Assembly: GCA_964399625.1 (NCBI GenBank)
Contig: CAYNSB010000077.1
Span: forward strand, 1-11,440
Reading direction: 5' to 3'
Source: CAYNSB01 sp964399625
GTDB lineage: Bacteria; Planctomycetota; Phycisphaerae; Phycisphaerales; UBA1924
DNA: 11,440 nucleotides
The translations under genes and the position numbers were made by a program. The notes below the pieces were generated by a model. The model was given only the letters and a program-made list of their open reading frames with translations, was not told the origin of the DNA and did no database searches. Positions 1-8,300 of the stretch are shown here, piece after piece; the stretch's first letter is position 1, and every line of letters starts with the position of its first letter.

Positions 1-874
1 GGACCTCGTTCATGACGGCCTTGATGCGCTCCTCGAACTGGCCGCGGTACTTGGTTCCGGCGACCATCATGGCGAGGTCGAGCACGACGATGCGCTTGTC
101 GTGGAGGATCTCGGGGACGTCGCCCGCGATGATGCGCTGGGCGAGCCCCTCGACGATGGCGGTCTTGCCGACGCCGGCCTCGCCCAGGAGGACGGGGTTG
201 TTCTTGGTGCGCCGGCAGAGAACCTGCACGAGGCGCTCGATCTCGGTGGTGCGCCCGATCACGGGATCGAGCGAGCTCTCCTTGGCGAGCTCGGTGAGGT
301 CGCGCCCGAAGGAGTCGAGGGCGGGGGTCTTGCTCTTGCCCTTGCCCTTCTCGGCGGCGCTGGCGCCCGAGCCGGAGCCGGTGCTGGCGGCCTCGCCGCC
401 GCCCGAGCCCGCGGTGGACCCGCCATCGCCCTCGCTCGAAGCGCCGAGGAGGTTCAGGACCTCCTCGCGGACTTCCTCGAGCTTGAGCCCGAGGTTGCGG
501 AGGACCTGCGCGGCGACGCCGTCGTGCTCGCGGAGGAGGCCGAGCAGGAGGTGCTCGGTGCCGACGTAATTGTGGTTGAGATTGCGGGCTTCCTCGATGG
601 CGTACTCGATGACCTTCTTGGCGCGGGGCGTCTGCGGGAGCTTGCCCATCGTCACCATCTCGGGCCCGGCCTTGACGAGCTTCTCGACCTCCAGGCGCAC
701 CTTGCGGAGGTCCACCTCGAGGTTCTTGAGGACGTTGGCGCCGACGCCGGAGCCTTCCTTGACGAGGCCGAGCAGAATGTGCTCGGTCCCGATGTACTCG
801 TGGTTGAAGCGCTGGGCCTCCTGGTTTGCCAGGGCCATCACCTTGCGGGCGCGGTCGGTGAATCGCTCGAACAT
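1..874 (-). CDS. clpC: ATP-dependent Clp protease ATP-binding subunit ClpC (N-terminal part, cut by window edge)
   Basis: This is the N-terminal 291 residues of a ClpC-type AAA+ unfoldase, which feeds proteins into the ClpP protease in the cytoplasm. The start MFERFTDRARKVMALANQEA is typical of ClpC. Two Clp_N repeats follow: YIGTEHILLGL near residue 30 and NYVGTEHLLLGLL near 105, with the family motif GKLPQTPRAKKVIEYA between them. A Ser/Gly/Lys-rich linker covers about 147-185. The first ATPase domain then begins (LDPVIGRTTEIERLVQVLCR), with Walker A GEAGVGKT at 231-238 and the D1 stretch GTKYRGQFEERIKAVM near the cut. The start is supported by AGAAAGG at 881-887, six bases before the ATG. 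Walker B, the second ATPase domain and the ClpP-binding loop lie outside the window. The long Ser/Gly-rich linker is the only unusual feature. ClpA or ClpB are less likely because both N-terminal repeats read as ClpC. Confidence 0.97.
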   Translation of the reverse strand, partial: MFERFTDRARKVMALANQEAQRFNHEYIGTEHILLGLVKEGSGVGANVLKNLEVDLRKVRLEVEKLVKAGPEMVTMGKLPQTPRAKKVIEYAIEEARNLNHNYVGTEHLLLGLLREHDGVAAQVLRNLGLKLEEVREEVLNLLGASSEGDGGSTAGSGGGEAASTGSGSGASAAEKGKGKSKTPALDSFGRDLTELAKESSLDPVIGRTTEIERLVQVLCRRTKNNPVLLGEAGVGKTAIVEGLAQRIIAGDVPEILHDKRIVVLDLAMMVAGTKYRGQFEERIKAVMNEV

Positions 875-893
875 GGGTCGCCTTTCTGGACCC
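875..893 (-). promoter_or_regulatory. Leader hairpin with the clpC ribosome binding site in its loop
   Basis: Read on the minus strand, GGGTC (889-893) pairs with GACCC (875-879), and the loop CAGAAAGGC carries the Shine-Dalgarno AGAAAGG. The stem ends on the base before the clpC ATG. The pairing is directly visible; a role in controlling translation is inferred. A five-base GC stem could also arise by chance in DNA this GC-rich. Confidence 0.4.
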
Positions 894-916
894 GCGTGCC
901 CACGCGTCCGCGTGGG
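893..916 (-). promoter_or_regulatory. Two mutually exclusive hairpins in the clpC leader
   Basis: CCCACGC (899-905) pairs with GCGTGGG (910-916) around a four-base loop. The central ACGCG (902-906) can instead pair with CGCGT (893-897). The two stems share bases and cannot form together. Both lie just upstream of the hairpin that holds the clpC ribosome binding site. Structure is seen; function is not known. Confidence 0.4.
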
Positions 917-1211
917 AGCGGGCTCCGCAACATCTTCGGATCCCGACGCGCCGTTTGTCGGCGGGTCGGTCTCCTTCTATCGGTCCGTGCGGGACGGGCC
1001 TGTGGATGCCCCAATCAACTGTTGGACGCCCAGGCGCTGGTACGCGATCGGGCGTCCCGCAGTTTGGGCTAGGTACCCCCCGGCACCCCGCCCAACTCCC
1101 GCACGCCGATCCTGCGCGGTCGCACGCCACGCCGGATCGGATGACCCGAACAGGGAGCGAGGGGCGTGCCACCATCCCTGACCGGGCGGGGCGGTCTGCG
1201 TTGACGCCAAA

Positions 1212-1233
1212 CGCCCCCGCTCGGGCAGGGGCG
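1212..1233 (-). terminator. Possible second terminator hairpin
   Basis: CGCCCC (1212-1217) pairs with GGGGCG (1228-1233) around ten bases. On the minus strand the stem is followed by only three T residues. It lies about 57 bp past the stop of the Asp-box protein gene, beyond another hairpin. A weak rho-independent terminator is plausible; chance pairing in GC-rich DNA is the alternative. Confidence 0.3.
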
Positions 1234-1242
1234 GGTGCGGGC

Positions 1243-1262
1243 TGCCGATTTGGCAATCGGCA
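1243..1262 (-). terminator. Perfect 8-bp hairpin after the Asp-box protein gene
   Basis: TGCCGATT (1243-1250) and AATCGGCA (1255-1262) are exact complements around the four-base loop TGGC. The hairpin begins 27 bases past the stop codon on the minus strand. It has no following T-run, so it would be a non-canonical terminator or a 3'-end stabiliser. The pairing is certain; the role is inferred from position. Confidence 0.45.
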
Positions 1263-1289
1263 TCGGCTTGATTCAGATGCGGCGCGGAA

Positions 1290-3026
1290 TCACGGGCAGC
1301 CGGCGCGGAAGGCGTTGAGGAAGCAGGCGAAGTCGGTCGCGCTGAGCGTGGGGACGTCGGTGCTGCCGTCGCAGTTCGCGTAGGGATCGCCCGCGCGGAA
1401 CTTGGAGAGGAAGCAGGTGAAGTCCGCGGCGGTGAGCAGCGGGGCGCCCGTGCTGGCGTCGCAGTTCGCGTAGCAGGGGCACGTGACGATGACGCCCGCG
1501 GCGGCCTCGCACGTGTCGGGGATGCCGTTGGCGTTGCAATCCGCGACCAACCCGAGCGCGATCTCCTGGGCATCGGGGATGCCGTTGGAGTTGCAGTCGT
1601 AGTCGTTGATGCGGAGCAGGTACACGTCCTGCTCGCCGTTGAACGTGGCGGCGATGACCGCGGAGGCTCCCACGCGGTCGGAGATCATGTGCGAGTAGTC
1701 CCCGATCTTGTTCTGCTGCGGGAATCCCAGGTACGAGTCGAACTGCGGCGAGACGGGTGTGTTGCCCGTCCAGGTGGTGCCCCCGTCGCTGGAGGTGGCG
1801 TAGTACACGCGGGAGAGGTTGGGCTGCTGGCTCTCGCGGGTGTCGTTCCAGATGGCGTCGATGCGTCCGTCGGGCGCGACGGACATGGTCCCGAACCACT
1901 GGTACGCGTTGAGGCTCGGCGCGTCGTTGTTCACGCGGATGGGCGCGGCGAGCCAGGTCGCCCCATTGTCGGTGCTGCGCTGGAAGTAGACGTCGCACGC
2001 GTCGAGCCCGCCGGTGGGCACGACGGAGCAGAGCATGTACACCCACCCGTTGCGCGGGCCGCCCGAGCGGTCCACCGCGACGGAAACCTGGCCCAGCAGG
2101 CCGCCGGGGTTTGGGGACGAGGCGAGGTTGAACCCGATCTGTCCCCCAAAGGGAACGGTGAACGTGGTGAATGTTGGGGTGAGCGCGCTGTTGCGTGCGT
2201 TGGACGATCGCGCGCAGCGAAAGCTGGTGGTCGCGCTGCCCGCGGTGGGGATGCCCCCGACGAAGAGGTCGCCCGCGCTGTTCTGCGCGAGCGTGCCCCA
2301 CACCGGCACGCCCGTGGTGGGCGGGTTCTGCCACGAGGCGCCGGCGCTGGTGGATCGGCTGAACGCCTGGCTCGCCACGCCGCCGATGCTCCACGCCTGG
2401 TAGAGGAACCCCGCGCCGGAGGTTGGCGTTGTGTCGACGATGAACCAGGACTTGTCTCCGCCGGTCGCCTGCACAGGCGGGCCGAAGGTCGAGCCGCCGT
2501 CGGTGGACGTGAACAACTGGCAACTGAACCCGCCGGGCCCCGTGTTGGTCAGGCTGAGGTAGTAGAAGGTGCCCGCGCTGGTGGACGCGAGCACGGGATC
2601 GGAGCGAAAGATGCCCGGATCGAGCACGCCCGGGTTGGTCCACGAGCGACCGGCGTCGCGCGAGTAGGCCCGCCCCGCCTGGCGGAAGTTGCTCGCGATC
2701 GTGTCGAACTGGCGCCACCCCGCCGCGACGCGGTTGGGGGCGGTGGGATCGATCGTGAAGGACGGCTCGTTGGCGGCGTCACCAACGATGTTCAGGCCCG
2801 TGGCGTTCACGTTCACTTGCGTGAGCGTTGCCGGGATGATGTCCACGCCCCAGGCGCCCCATCCGCGCACGGCCGGAACGCTCGTGCCCGTCGCGGGCGC
2901 TGCCGGCGGCATGACGGGTCCGCCCTCGCGGGCCGGGGGCGATTGGGCGATCGAGGTGCCGGCACAGACGAGCACGGTCGCCGCGGCGCTCCGCGACGCA
3001 CGATCGAACGAGCGCTGACGCTTCAT
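1290..3026 (-). CDS. Secreted Asp-box (sialidase-fold) propeller protein with dockerin-like C-terminus
   Basis: A 578-residue exported protein. Residues 1-28 look like a signal peptide (KRQR, hydrophobic AAATVLVCAG, cleavage after SIA). The body carries five Asp-box motifs, S-x-D-x-G-x-x-W/F: 122-129, 174-181, 225-232 (degenerate, S for D), 351-358 and 412-419. This pattern marks the BNR/sialidase-like beta-propeller. I do not see the arginine triad of true sialidases, so enzyme activity cannot be claimed; a glycan- or protein-binding propeller fits equally. Residues 475-504 hold two calcium-binding-type loops (DYDCNSNGIPD, DCNANGIPD). Residues 518-578 are the two-repeat dockerin-like module. 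The ATG at 3026 is chosen over an in-frame ATG at 3518, because the latter would run through the neighbouring gene and lacks a signal peptide. GGGAG (3033-3037) is the likely ribosome binding site. The gene probably has its own promoter. Confidence 0.88.
   Translation of the reverse strand: MKRQRSFDRASRSAAATVLVCAGTSIAQSPPAREGGPVMPPAAPATGTSVPAVRGWGAWGVDIIPATLTQVNVNATGLNIVGDAANEPSFTIDPTAPNRVAAGWRQFDTIASNFRQAGRAYSRDAGRSWTNPGVLDPGIFRSDPVLASTSAGTFYYLSLTNTGPGGFSCQLFTSTDGGSTFGPPVQATGGDKSWFIVDTTPTSGAGFLYQAWSIGGVASQAFSRSTSAGASWQNPPTTGVPVWGTLAQNSAGDLFVGGIPTAGSATTSFRCARSSNARNSALTPTFTTFTVPFGGQIGFNLASSPNPGGLLGQVSVAVDRSGGPRNGWVYMLCSVVPTGGLDACDVYFQRSTDNGATWLAAPIRVNNDAPSLNAYQWFGTMSVAPDGRIDAIWNDTRESQQPNLSRVYYATSSDGGTTWTGNTPVSPQFDSYLGFPQQNKIGDYSHMISDRVGASAVIAATFNGEQDVYLLRINDYDCNSNGIPDAQEIALGLVADCNANGIPDTCEAAAGVIVTCPCYANCDASTGAPLLTAADFTCFLSKFRAGDPYANCDGSTDVPTLSATDFACFLNAFRAGCP
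1294..1426 (-). repeat. Copy A of a near-identical dockerin-module DNA repeat
   Basis: The DNA matches 3168-3300 at 130 of 133 positions. The first 89 bases (1294-1382) are identical, including third codon positions. The match begins inside the last codon before the stop, so it coincides with the C-terminus of the encoded module. Confidence 0.9.
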
Positions 3027-3063
3027 GGCGCACTCCCGGTTGTCCCACGGCTGCGTAGGGGAC

Positions 3064-3091
3064 AGCATACCGAGTGGAGCGCGCGGAGCAA
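3064..3091 (-). promoter_or_regulatory. Candidate promoter of the Asp-box protein gene
   Basis: On the minus strand TTGCTC (3086-3091) and TATGCT (3064-3069) are separated by 16 bases, resembling a housekeeping sigma-70-type -35/-10 pair (three and four matches to consensus). A transcript would start near 3057 and leave a leader of about 31 bases with GGGAG before the ATG. Weak sequence matches, but well placed. Confidence 0.35.
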
Positions 3092-3163
3092 CCCGGGCGT
3101 TGCCGGATTGCGCATGTGCGTGCTGCGGCCTCGAGGTCGGATGCGCTGCGTCGGCGGGACCGC

Positions 3164-5116
3164 CTATGGGCAGCCGGCGCGGAAGGCGTTGAGGAAGCAG
3201 GCGAAGTCGGTCGCGCTGAGCGTGGGGACGTCGGTGCTGCCGTCGCAGTTCGCGTACGGATCGCCCGCGCGGAACTTGGTGAGGAAGCAGGCGAAGTCCG
3301 TCGCGCTCAGGACCGGCGCGCCCGTCGAGCAGTCGCAGTTGGCGTAGCAGAGGGCGAGCGTGGCGTTGCCGCTGGTCGCGGTGCCCAGCACGTTCGTCAC
3401 GACGCAGTTGTAATCGGTGCCGGCGTCGCTGGCGCCCACCGGGCTGATGGTGAGGGTGGGCGTGTTGACGCCGGAGAACTCGCCGGAGTTGCTGAGGTTC
3501 GTGGTGCCGCGGCGCCACTGATAGGAGAGCGTGGGTCCGCCGGACGCGGCGACGGTGAACTGCGCGGTCTGCCCGGCGCAGGAGCTGACGGAGGCGGGGC
3601 CGCTGGAGACCGCGGGCGAGGTGTAGGGATCGGAGGCGAAGCCGTTGGCGACGACGACGAGCGAGAAGGGTCCCGGCGCGATCCCCGCGGGGAGCCGGAA
3701 CTCGGTGCTCACGGCGAAGGGGAGGGAGACGCCGGTGTGGCTCCAGTTGAAGGTGCGTCCGTAGCGGACGGCGCCGAGCGAGTCGGTGACGCGGATGAGG
3801 GGGTAGTTCGAGTTCATCTGGAGGTCGTCGCCGTAGGACGCGCCCTCGGTGATGCCGTTGAGCTTGACGCCGACCATGTGGTACGAGCCATCGCCGTTGG
3901 CGGTGATGGAGGTGATGGTGGGCTTGCCATCGGGGATGGCGGCGCCGGCGGGGCGGTAGGCGTAGACGTCCGCGCCGAAGTGGGAGTAGAGGACCGAGCC
4001 ATCGGGGAGGTTGAGCATCGCGGTGCCGAACGTCGCGACGGGATCGGTGGCGCCCGTGGGTCCGTTGACCTGGGTGAAGGTGTTGGTGAGGTAGTTGTAC
4101 TCAAAGAAGCTCGAGGGCGAGGGAAAGTGGTTGGCGCTGGTCGGGACGGGGCTGGCGTTGAAGAGCACGTTGCCGGTGACCAGTGCGGCGCAGGGTGCGT
4201 CGGGCGTGCCGCGCGCGCCGGGGATCACGGGCCCGGCGACCCAAGTCCCCGGTGAGGTGGTGCCGGTGGGCGTGTAGAGGGCGGTGTTGCCCGTGGAGCC
4301 GAAGTAGATGGCCTTGCCGTTGGGGAGCATCATGCCGCCGCCCATCTCGAAGCCGAAGGAGTCGTAGAGGGCGACGGGGACTGTTCCGTCGTTGATCCAG
4401 GTGGCGGAGACGGGGTTGTAGCGCTCGGAGAACTGGCCGAAGGGATCGATGGTGAGGATGGTCTGGTCGGGGAGTTTGACCCAGGTCGCTTCGTCCTGGT
4501 AGTTGCCGCGGACGAGGCGGGCGGCGCTGGACCAGGCGTTGGTGTTGGGGTTGTAGATGATGGGGATGCCGGCGGTCTTGGGGCCGACGGGCATGATGAG
4601 CACGCTGCCGTCGGGCAGGATCTCGGAGTTGGCGTCGAAGATGATCTGGGCGCTGCCGATGACGGGAGAGTTGACGGAAGGATCGAGGACGCTGGTGGGG
4701 ATGGGGAGGGCGGTCCAGGTGTTGGTCTGCGAGTCGTAGACCTCGGCCTTGGCGCCGCCCGTGCCGTACTCACCGCCGGCGACGAAGACGCGGCCGTCCT
4801 TGAGCACCTGGGATGAGAAGTAGAGGCGGGTGTCGATGGACGACGCGAGGGTGGTCCACGTGCCCGCGATGTAGCTGCCGGCGGAGTTGGGCGTGAGCCT
4901 GTACCAGGTCTTGCCGATCGTCGAGCCGTTCTGGCCGGAGCACATGACCGAGCCATCGGGGAGCAGGAGCATGAGCTGCACGGCGGCCGGGGCGTTGTTG
5001 GTGACCTTGGTCCACGTCTGGGCGTGGGCCGCGCCCGTGGCGAGCCCGCAGACGGCGAGCATCAGGGCGGCGCGACGCGAGGCGCGCGGGGAGAACGGGC
5101 GGGACGACTTCCGCAT
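3164..5116 (-). CDS. Secreted kelch-type propeller protein with E-set, Ig-like and dockerin-like domains
   Basis: A 650-residue exported protein. Residues 1-32 form a signal peptide (basic start, then AALMLAVCGLATGAAHA, cleavage after AHA). Residues 33-395 are a kelch / galactose-oxidase-fold beta-propeller with recurring blades such as LLPDGSVMCSG, LKDGRVFVAGG, ILPDGSVLIM, MLPNGKAIYFG and NLPDGSVLYS, each followed by a Y-[ND]-x-x-T-x-x-W type turn. Residues about 396-497 resemble the E-set domain that follows the propeller in galactose-oxidase-like proteins (KPTITSI ... RTFNWSHTGV ... PFSLVVVANG). Residues 504-590 are Ig-like (YQWRR at 532-536, SDAGTDYNCVVTN at 563-575). Residues 590-650 are the dockerin-like module. 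I could not identify the Cys-Tyr and copper-ligand set of galactose oxidase, so no oxidase activity is claimed. The start is supported by GAGAGGA at 5124-5130, seven bases before the ATG. Confidence 0.88.
   Translation of the reverse strand: MRKSSRPFSPRASRRAALMLAVCGLATGAAHAQTWTKVTNNAPAAVQLMLLLPDGSVMCSGQNGSTIGKTWYRLTPNSAGSYIAGTWTTLASSIDTRLYFSSQVLKDGRVFVAGGEYGTGGAKAEVYDSQTNTWTALPIPTSVLDPSVNSPVIGSAQIIFDANSEILPDGSVLIMPVGPKTAGIPIIYNPNTNAWSSAARLVRGNYQDEATWVKLPDQTILTIDPFGQFSERYNPVSATWINDGTVPVALYDSFGFEMGGGMMLPNGKAIYFGSTGNTALYTPTGTTSPGTWVAGPVIPGARGTPDAPCAALVTGNVLFNASPVPTSANHFPSPSSFFEYNYLTNTFTQVNGPTGATDPVATFGTAMLNLPDGSVLYSHFGADVYAYRPAGAAIPDGKPTITSITANGDGSYHMVGVKLNGITEGASYGDDLQMNSNYPLIRVTDSLGAVRYGRTFNWSHTGVSLPFAVSTEFRLPAGIAPGPFSLVVVANGFASDPYTSPAVSSGPASVSSCAGQTAQFTVAASGGPTLSYQWRRGTTNLSNSGEFSGVNTPTLTISPVGASDAGTDYNCVVTNVLGTATSGNATLALCYANCDCSTGAPVLSATDFACFLTKFRAGDPYANCDGSTDVPTLSATDFACFLNAFRAGCP
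3168..3300 (-). repeat. Copy B of the near-identical dockerin-module DNA repeat
   Basis: Partner of 1294-1426, with only three differences in 133 bases and none in the first 89 (3168-3256). A third module copy at 5308-5490 encodes a similar peptide but is clearly diverged at DNA level. Confidence 0.9.
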
Positions 5117-5213
5117 CGGGGCTTCCTCTCACTGAGTGGGCGTGCTGCTGGTTCCGAGAACCGGAACGGACCGTGGATAGGGACAGAACGACAGCGGGGT
5201 CGTGCGTCGCGGC

Positions 5214-5242
5214 ACGATACTGAACTTCGCACGCCGCGCCAA
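5214..5242 (-). promoter_or_regulatory. Candidate promoter of the kelch protein gene
   Basis: On the minus strand TTGGCG (5237-5242) and TATCGT (5214-5219) are exactly 17 bases apart, each matching four of six consensus positions of a housekeeping promoter. Transcription would start near 5207, giving a leader of about 90 bases before the ATG at 5116. It supports separate transcription from the upstream cytochrome gene. Confidence 0.45.
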
Positions 5243-5284
5243 CCCGGTTCCGATCGATCGGCGTTGTATTTCCATACTTCCGGA

Positions 5285-5297
5285 GGGCGATCCGCCC
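5285..5297 (-). terminator. Small hairpin after the di-haem protein gene
   Basis: GGGCG (5285-5289) pairs with CGCCC (5293-5297) around three bases, starting 7 bases past the stop codon on the minus strand. There is no T-run after it. A short terminator-like stem, possibly a chance pairing. Confidence 0.25.
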
Positions 5298-5304
5298 CAC
5301 ATTG

Positions 5305-8300
5305 TCATGGGCAGCCGGCACGGAAGGCGCTCAGGAAGCACGAGAAGTCCGCGGCGGTGAGGGAGGGAGTGCCCGTGCTGCCATCACAGTTGGCGTACGG
5401 GTCGCCCGCGCGGAATCGTGTGAGGAAGCATGAGAAGTCCGCGGCGCTCAGGGCCGGCGTGCCCGAGGAGCAGTCGCAGTTGGCGTAGCAGAACGTGAGG
5501 AGTGCGCTGGCGCTGGCGGCCGAGCCGCAGGCGTTGGTGACGAGCACGTCGTAGGAGGCCTGATCGGCGGCGCCGAGTCCCGTGAGCGTGAGCGTGGGCG
5601 TGGCGGATCCGGAGATGGTCGATCCCGAGCCGGTTGGACCATCGACGAGCGGCACGCCCGCGCGGCGCCACTGGTACGCCAGCGGGCCGGTGCCCGTCGC
5701 GCTCGCTGTGAACGACACGCTTCCGCCGGGGCACCCGGTGATGGGCGCGGGCGGCGTGTTGATCGCGACGCAACTCACGCTGGGCACGGAGGAGGCATCG
5801 CCCGGGTTGCTGCCCAGGTCGAGCTCGTCGCGATCGAACCAGCCGTCGGCGTCGCGGTCCACGCCCGCGCGCACCTGCGTGCCGACGGGCACGGCCGTGA
5901 ACGTGATCTCCGCGCCGCTGGCGGCGAGAGAGCGCAGCGCGGCGAGCGTGATCGTCTCGATTCTGCGATCGGACTGCATCAGCCCGTTGGCGAGGTAGAC
6001 GTACCCGCGCGGCAGCCCGCCCACGACGCCGCGCGCGACAAGGCCTATCGCGTTCTGGTCCGCGAGCGACTGGAGCGTCGCGAGCAGCGCAAGGGAAGTA
6101 GGGTCGGCGTTGTTGGCGCCGGTGAAGGTGATCTGGCGGCCGACAGCGGGGTGCGTGCCGGTGGGCCAGCAGATGAGGAAGGACTCGAGGTCGGCGCGCT
6201 GCTGATCGCCGATGGCGCCGGCGGGGAAGGTGAATTTGGGGCGCTTGAGGTAGTTGGCGATGGTGTCGGCGGTGCCGTCGTGGGTGAAGCCCGCGGGGCG
6301 CACGTTGCTCTGGGAGGTGAAGGAGAAGCCGGTCTTGGTGTAGAGGTCGCGGAAGTGGGGGACCTTGAGGCCCTGCGTGTCCTGCACGACGCTCGCGGGG
6401 ATGACCGCGATGTTGCCGCCGGTGGGCGAGCTGTGGCACTGCACGCAGGAGGCGGTTCCCGCGAAGAGCGCGGGCGTGGAGAAGAGCGTTTGCCCGCTGG
6501 CGGGCGAGCCGCTCGAACCGGGCGCGCTGGCGGGAAGCCCGTCGGTGATCGTGCGATTGGGGTTGGGCGGGAAGGTGAGCGTGGCGACGAAGTTGGTGAG
6601 GAGCGCCATCTCGGCGGGAGTGGGGGCGCTGGCGCGACCCAGCAGGCCGGTGTACCCGACGGAGAACTGCGAGAGGTCCGTGCGATCGCCGCGCCAGTGC
6701 ATGGGCCCGTTGCCCACGATGCCAAAGAGCGTTTGCGTGACCATCGGGCCCTTGAGCGGGTGCCAGTCGTTGCAGGTGCCGGAGAAGCCGGTGCTGCCGC
6801 CGCACGTCTGATCGAACGACTTCATCGAGCCCGAGGGATCGCCCAGGTCCCAGGGGGAGATGTCGGTGCGGCCGTCCACGTGGCAGGAGGCGCAGTTCAT
6901 GTGCCCGTACTTGGAGAACTGGTGCGCGTCGTAGAGGAGCGGGCGGCCGGCCTTGATCGCGGGCGTGGTGGGATCGAAGAAGGGGAGCGTGGCGAGCACG
7001 GCGTTGGACGCGGTGCTGATCACGCTGATCGTGGCGTCGAAGCGGTTCAGGCAGTAGAGGCGGGAACGCGGCGTGTCGAGCGCCAGGCCCGAGGGCCCCT
7101 GGCCCACGTTGATGGTGGCGAGGCGGGCCGTGCCCGCGGTGCCCGTGGCGGACATCCTGACGACGTTGGCCGAGCCGGCGCCGGCGATGTACGCGGCCGA
7201 GCCGTCGGGGGTCCAGACGAGCGCGCGCGGATCGCAGAGGGAGAGCGCGACCTGCGCGGGAGTCGGCGAGGCGATGTAGGGGCCGGCGACGCCGTTCTGG
7301 AGGAGGTGCCCGTTGATGTCGCGGACGCCCTCGCCGGCGAAGCCGTTGGCGGGCGTGGGCGGGCTGGCGGGGTTAAAGGTGACCATGGCGTGGCGTGCAA
7401 AGTCGCCGCGGACGCCCGTCTCGAAGCGGTGGTAGTTCGTGAGGTGGGTGCCGGCGATGGTGACGAGGCCGGAGGATGGGTTGATCGCGATGGCGCCCTG
7501 GATGTTCGTCTGCCCCGAGGCGTACGAGATGGCGAGCGTGGAGAGATTGACGATCGCGACGCCGTGCTCGGCCTGGCCCCAGGTGATGAGCGGGTCCCAC
7601 ACCACGCCCTGCGAGTCCTTCCATTGCGTGCCCTCCTTGTTCATGATGAGGGCGACGGCGGGGGCGATGGGCAATCCCGGCGTGAGCGGGGGTGAGAACG
7701 TGCCCGGCGTGCCGCCCGAGTTGGGCGGTGGGTTCACGCCGGCGAAGGGCGATGAGGGAGACGAGACGACCGAGGCGGGGGCGATGGTGGTGCGATTGCC
7801 GTTCTCGAAGAAGGAGACGTAGAGGCGCGTCGCGTCGGTGGTCATCGCGCGGGGCGAGGAACCCACGAGCGCGAGCGACGAGGGCGGCGAGGCGAGATTC
7901 GCGGGATCGAAGATGAGGATCTGGGCCGGGCGCGTGACGGAGACGAACGCGCGCGTGGGGGAGCCGGCGAAGACGACATCGCCCGGCTCATCGCCGGTGG
8001 GCAGAGTCGTGGTGACGTTGGCGGTGGCCAGGTTGATGATGCTCACGTCGTCGGAGAGGCGGTTGACGACCCACGCCTCGCCGTTGGTCCGCGCGCGGAC
8101 GGAGACGGGCTCGAGGCCGACGGGGATCGAGCGGACCCAGACGGGGAGGGCGCCCGCGAGGGAGAAGACTTCCAGGCGCGCGTCGGGCGTGTTGACGACG
8201 AGCAGCGTGGAGCCGTCGGGCGTGATGTCCATCGCGTGGACGGGGGGCGTCTCGAAGTTGACGAACGCCGTTTGAGCGAGGGCGGGTGCGGACGCGAGCA

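Larger units (their letters stand above)
875..1289. other. Non-coding stretch between clpC and the Asp-box protein gene
   Basis: About 415 bp without a credible gene. Open frames crossing it are Arg/Pro/Ala-rich shadows. The part next to 874 is the clpC leader. The part next to 1289 holds two strong inverted repeats. In between, GCGGGACG (989-996) is complementary to CGTCCCGC (1053-1060), enclosing a region that also contains CCAA...TTGG at 1011-1025, so a structured RNA is possible. I found no convincing -35/-10 pair for clpC, no CIRCE heat-shock operator and no tRNA. Confidence 0.6.

Noticed and set aside
875..1100. CIRCE-type heat-shock operator upstream of clpC
   Set aside because: No TTAGCACTC / GAGTGCTAA pair or close variant is present.
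1290..3026. Active sialidase identity for the Asp-box protein
   Set aside because: Asp-boxes define the propeller fold, not activity. The catalytic arginine triad and Tyr/Glu pair were not recognisable.
3027..3518. Upstream in-frame extension of the Asp-box protein to an ATG at 3518
   Set aside because: The added 164 residues overlap the kelch gene's dockerin module out of frame, are Arg/His-rich, and would bury a clear signal peptide that starts at 3026.
4695..4713. G-quadruplex-like run of G-tracts on the plus strand
   Set aside because: Only three tracts of three or more G residues are present, inside coding sequence with generally G-rich plus strand, so it is not distinctive.
3164..5116. 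Galactose oxidase identity for the kelch protein
   Set aside because: The fold pattern agrees, but I could not locate the Cys-Tyr cofactor pair and copper ligands; the segment RTFNWSHTGV alone is not enough.
6151..7695. Long plus-strand open frames opposite the exported genes and other real genes (also 1689-3347, 3074-4255, 9919-11337)
   Set aside because: They are antisense shadows of well-supported genes, made possible by extreme GC at third codon positions. Their products are Gly/Ala/Arg/Val-rich without recognisable motifs.
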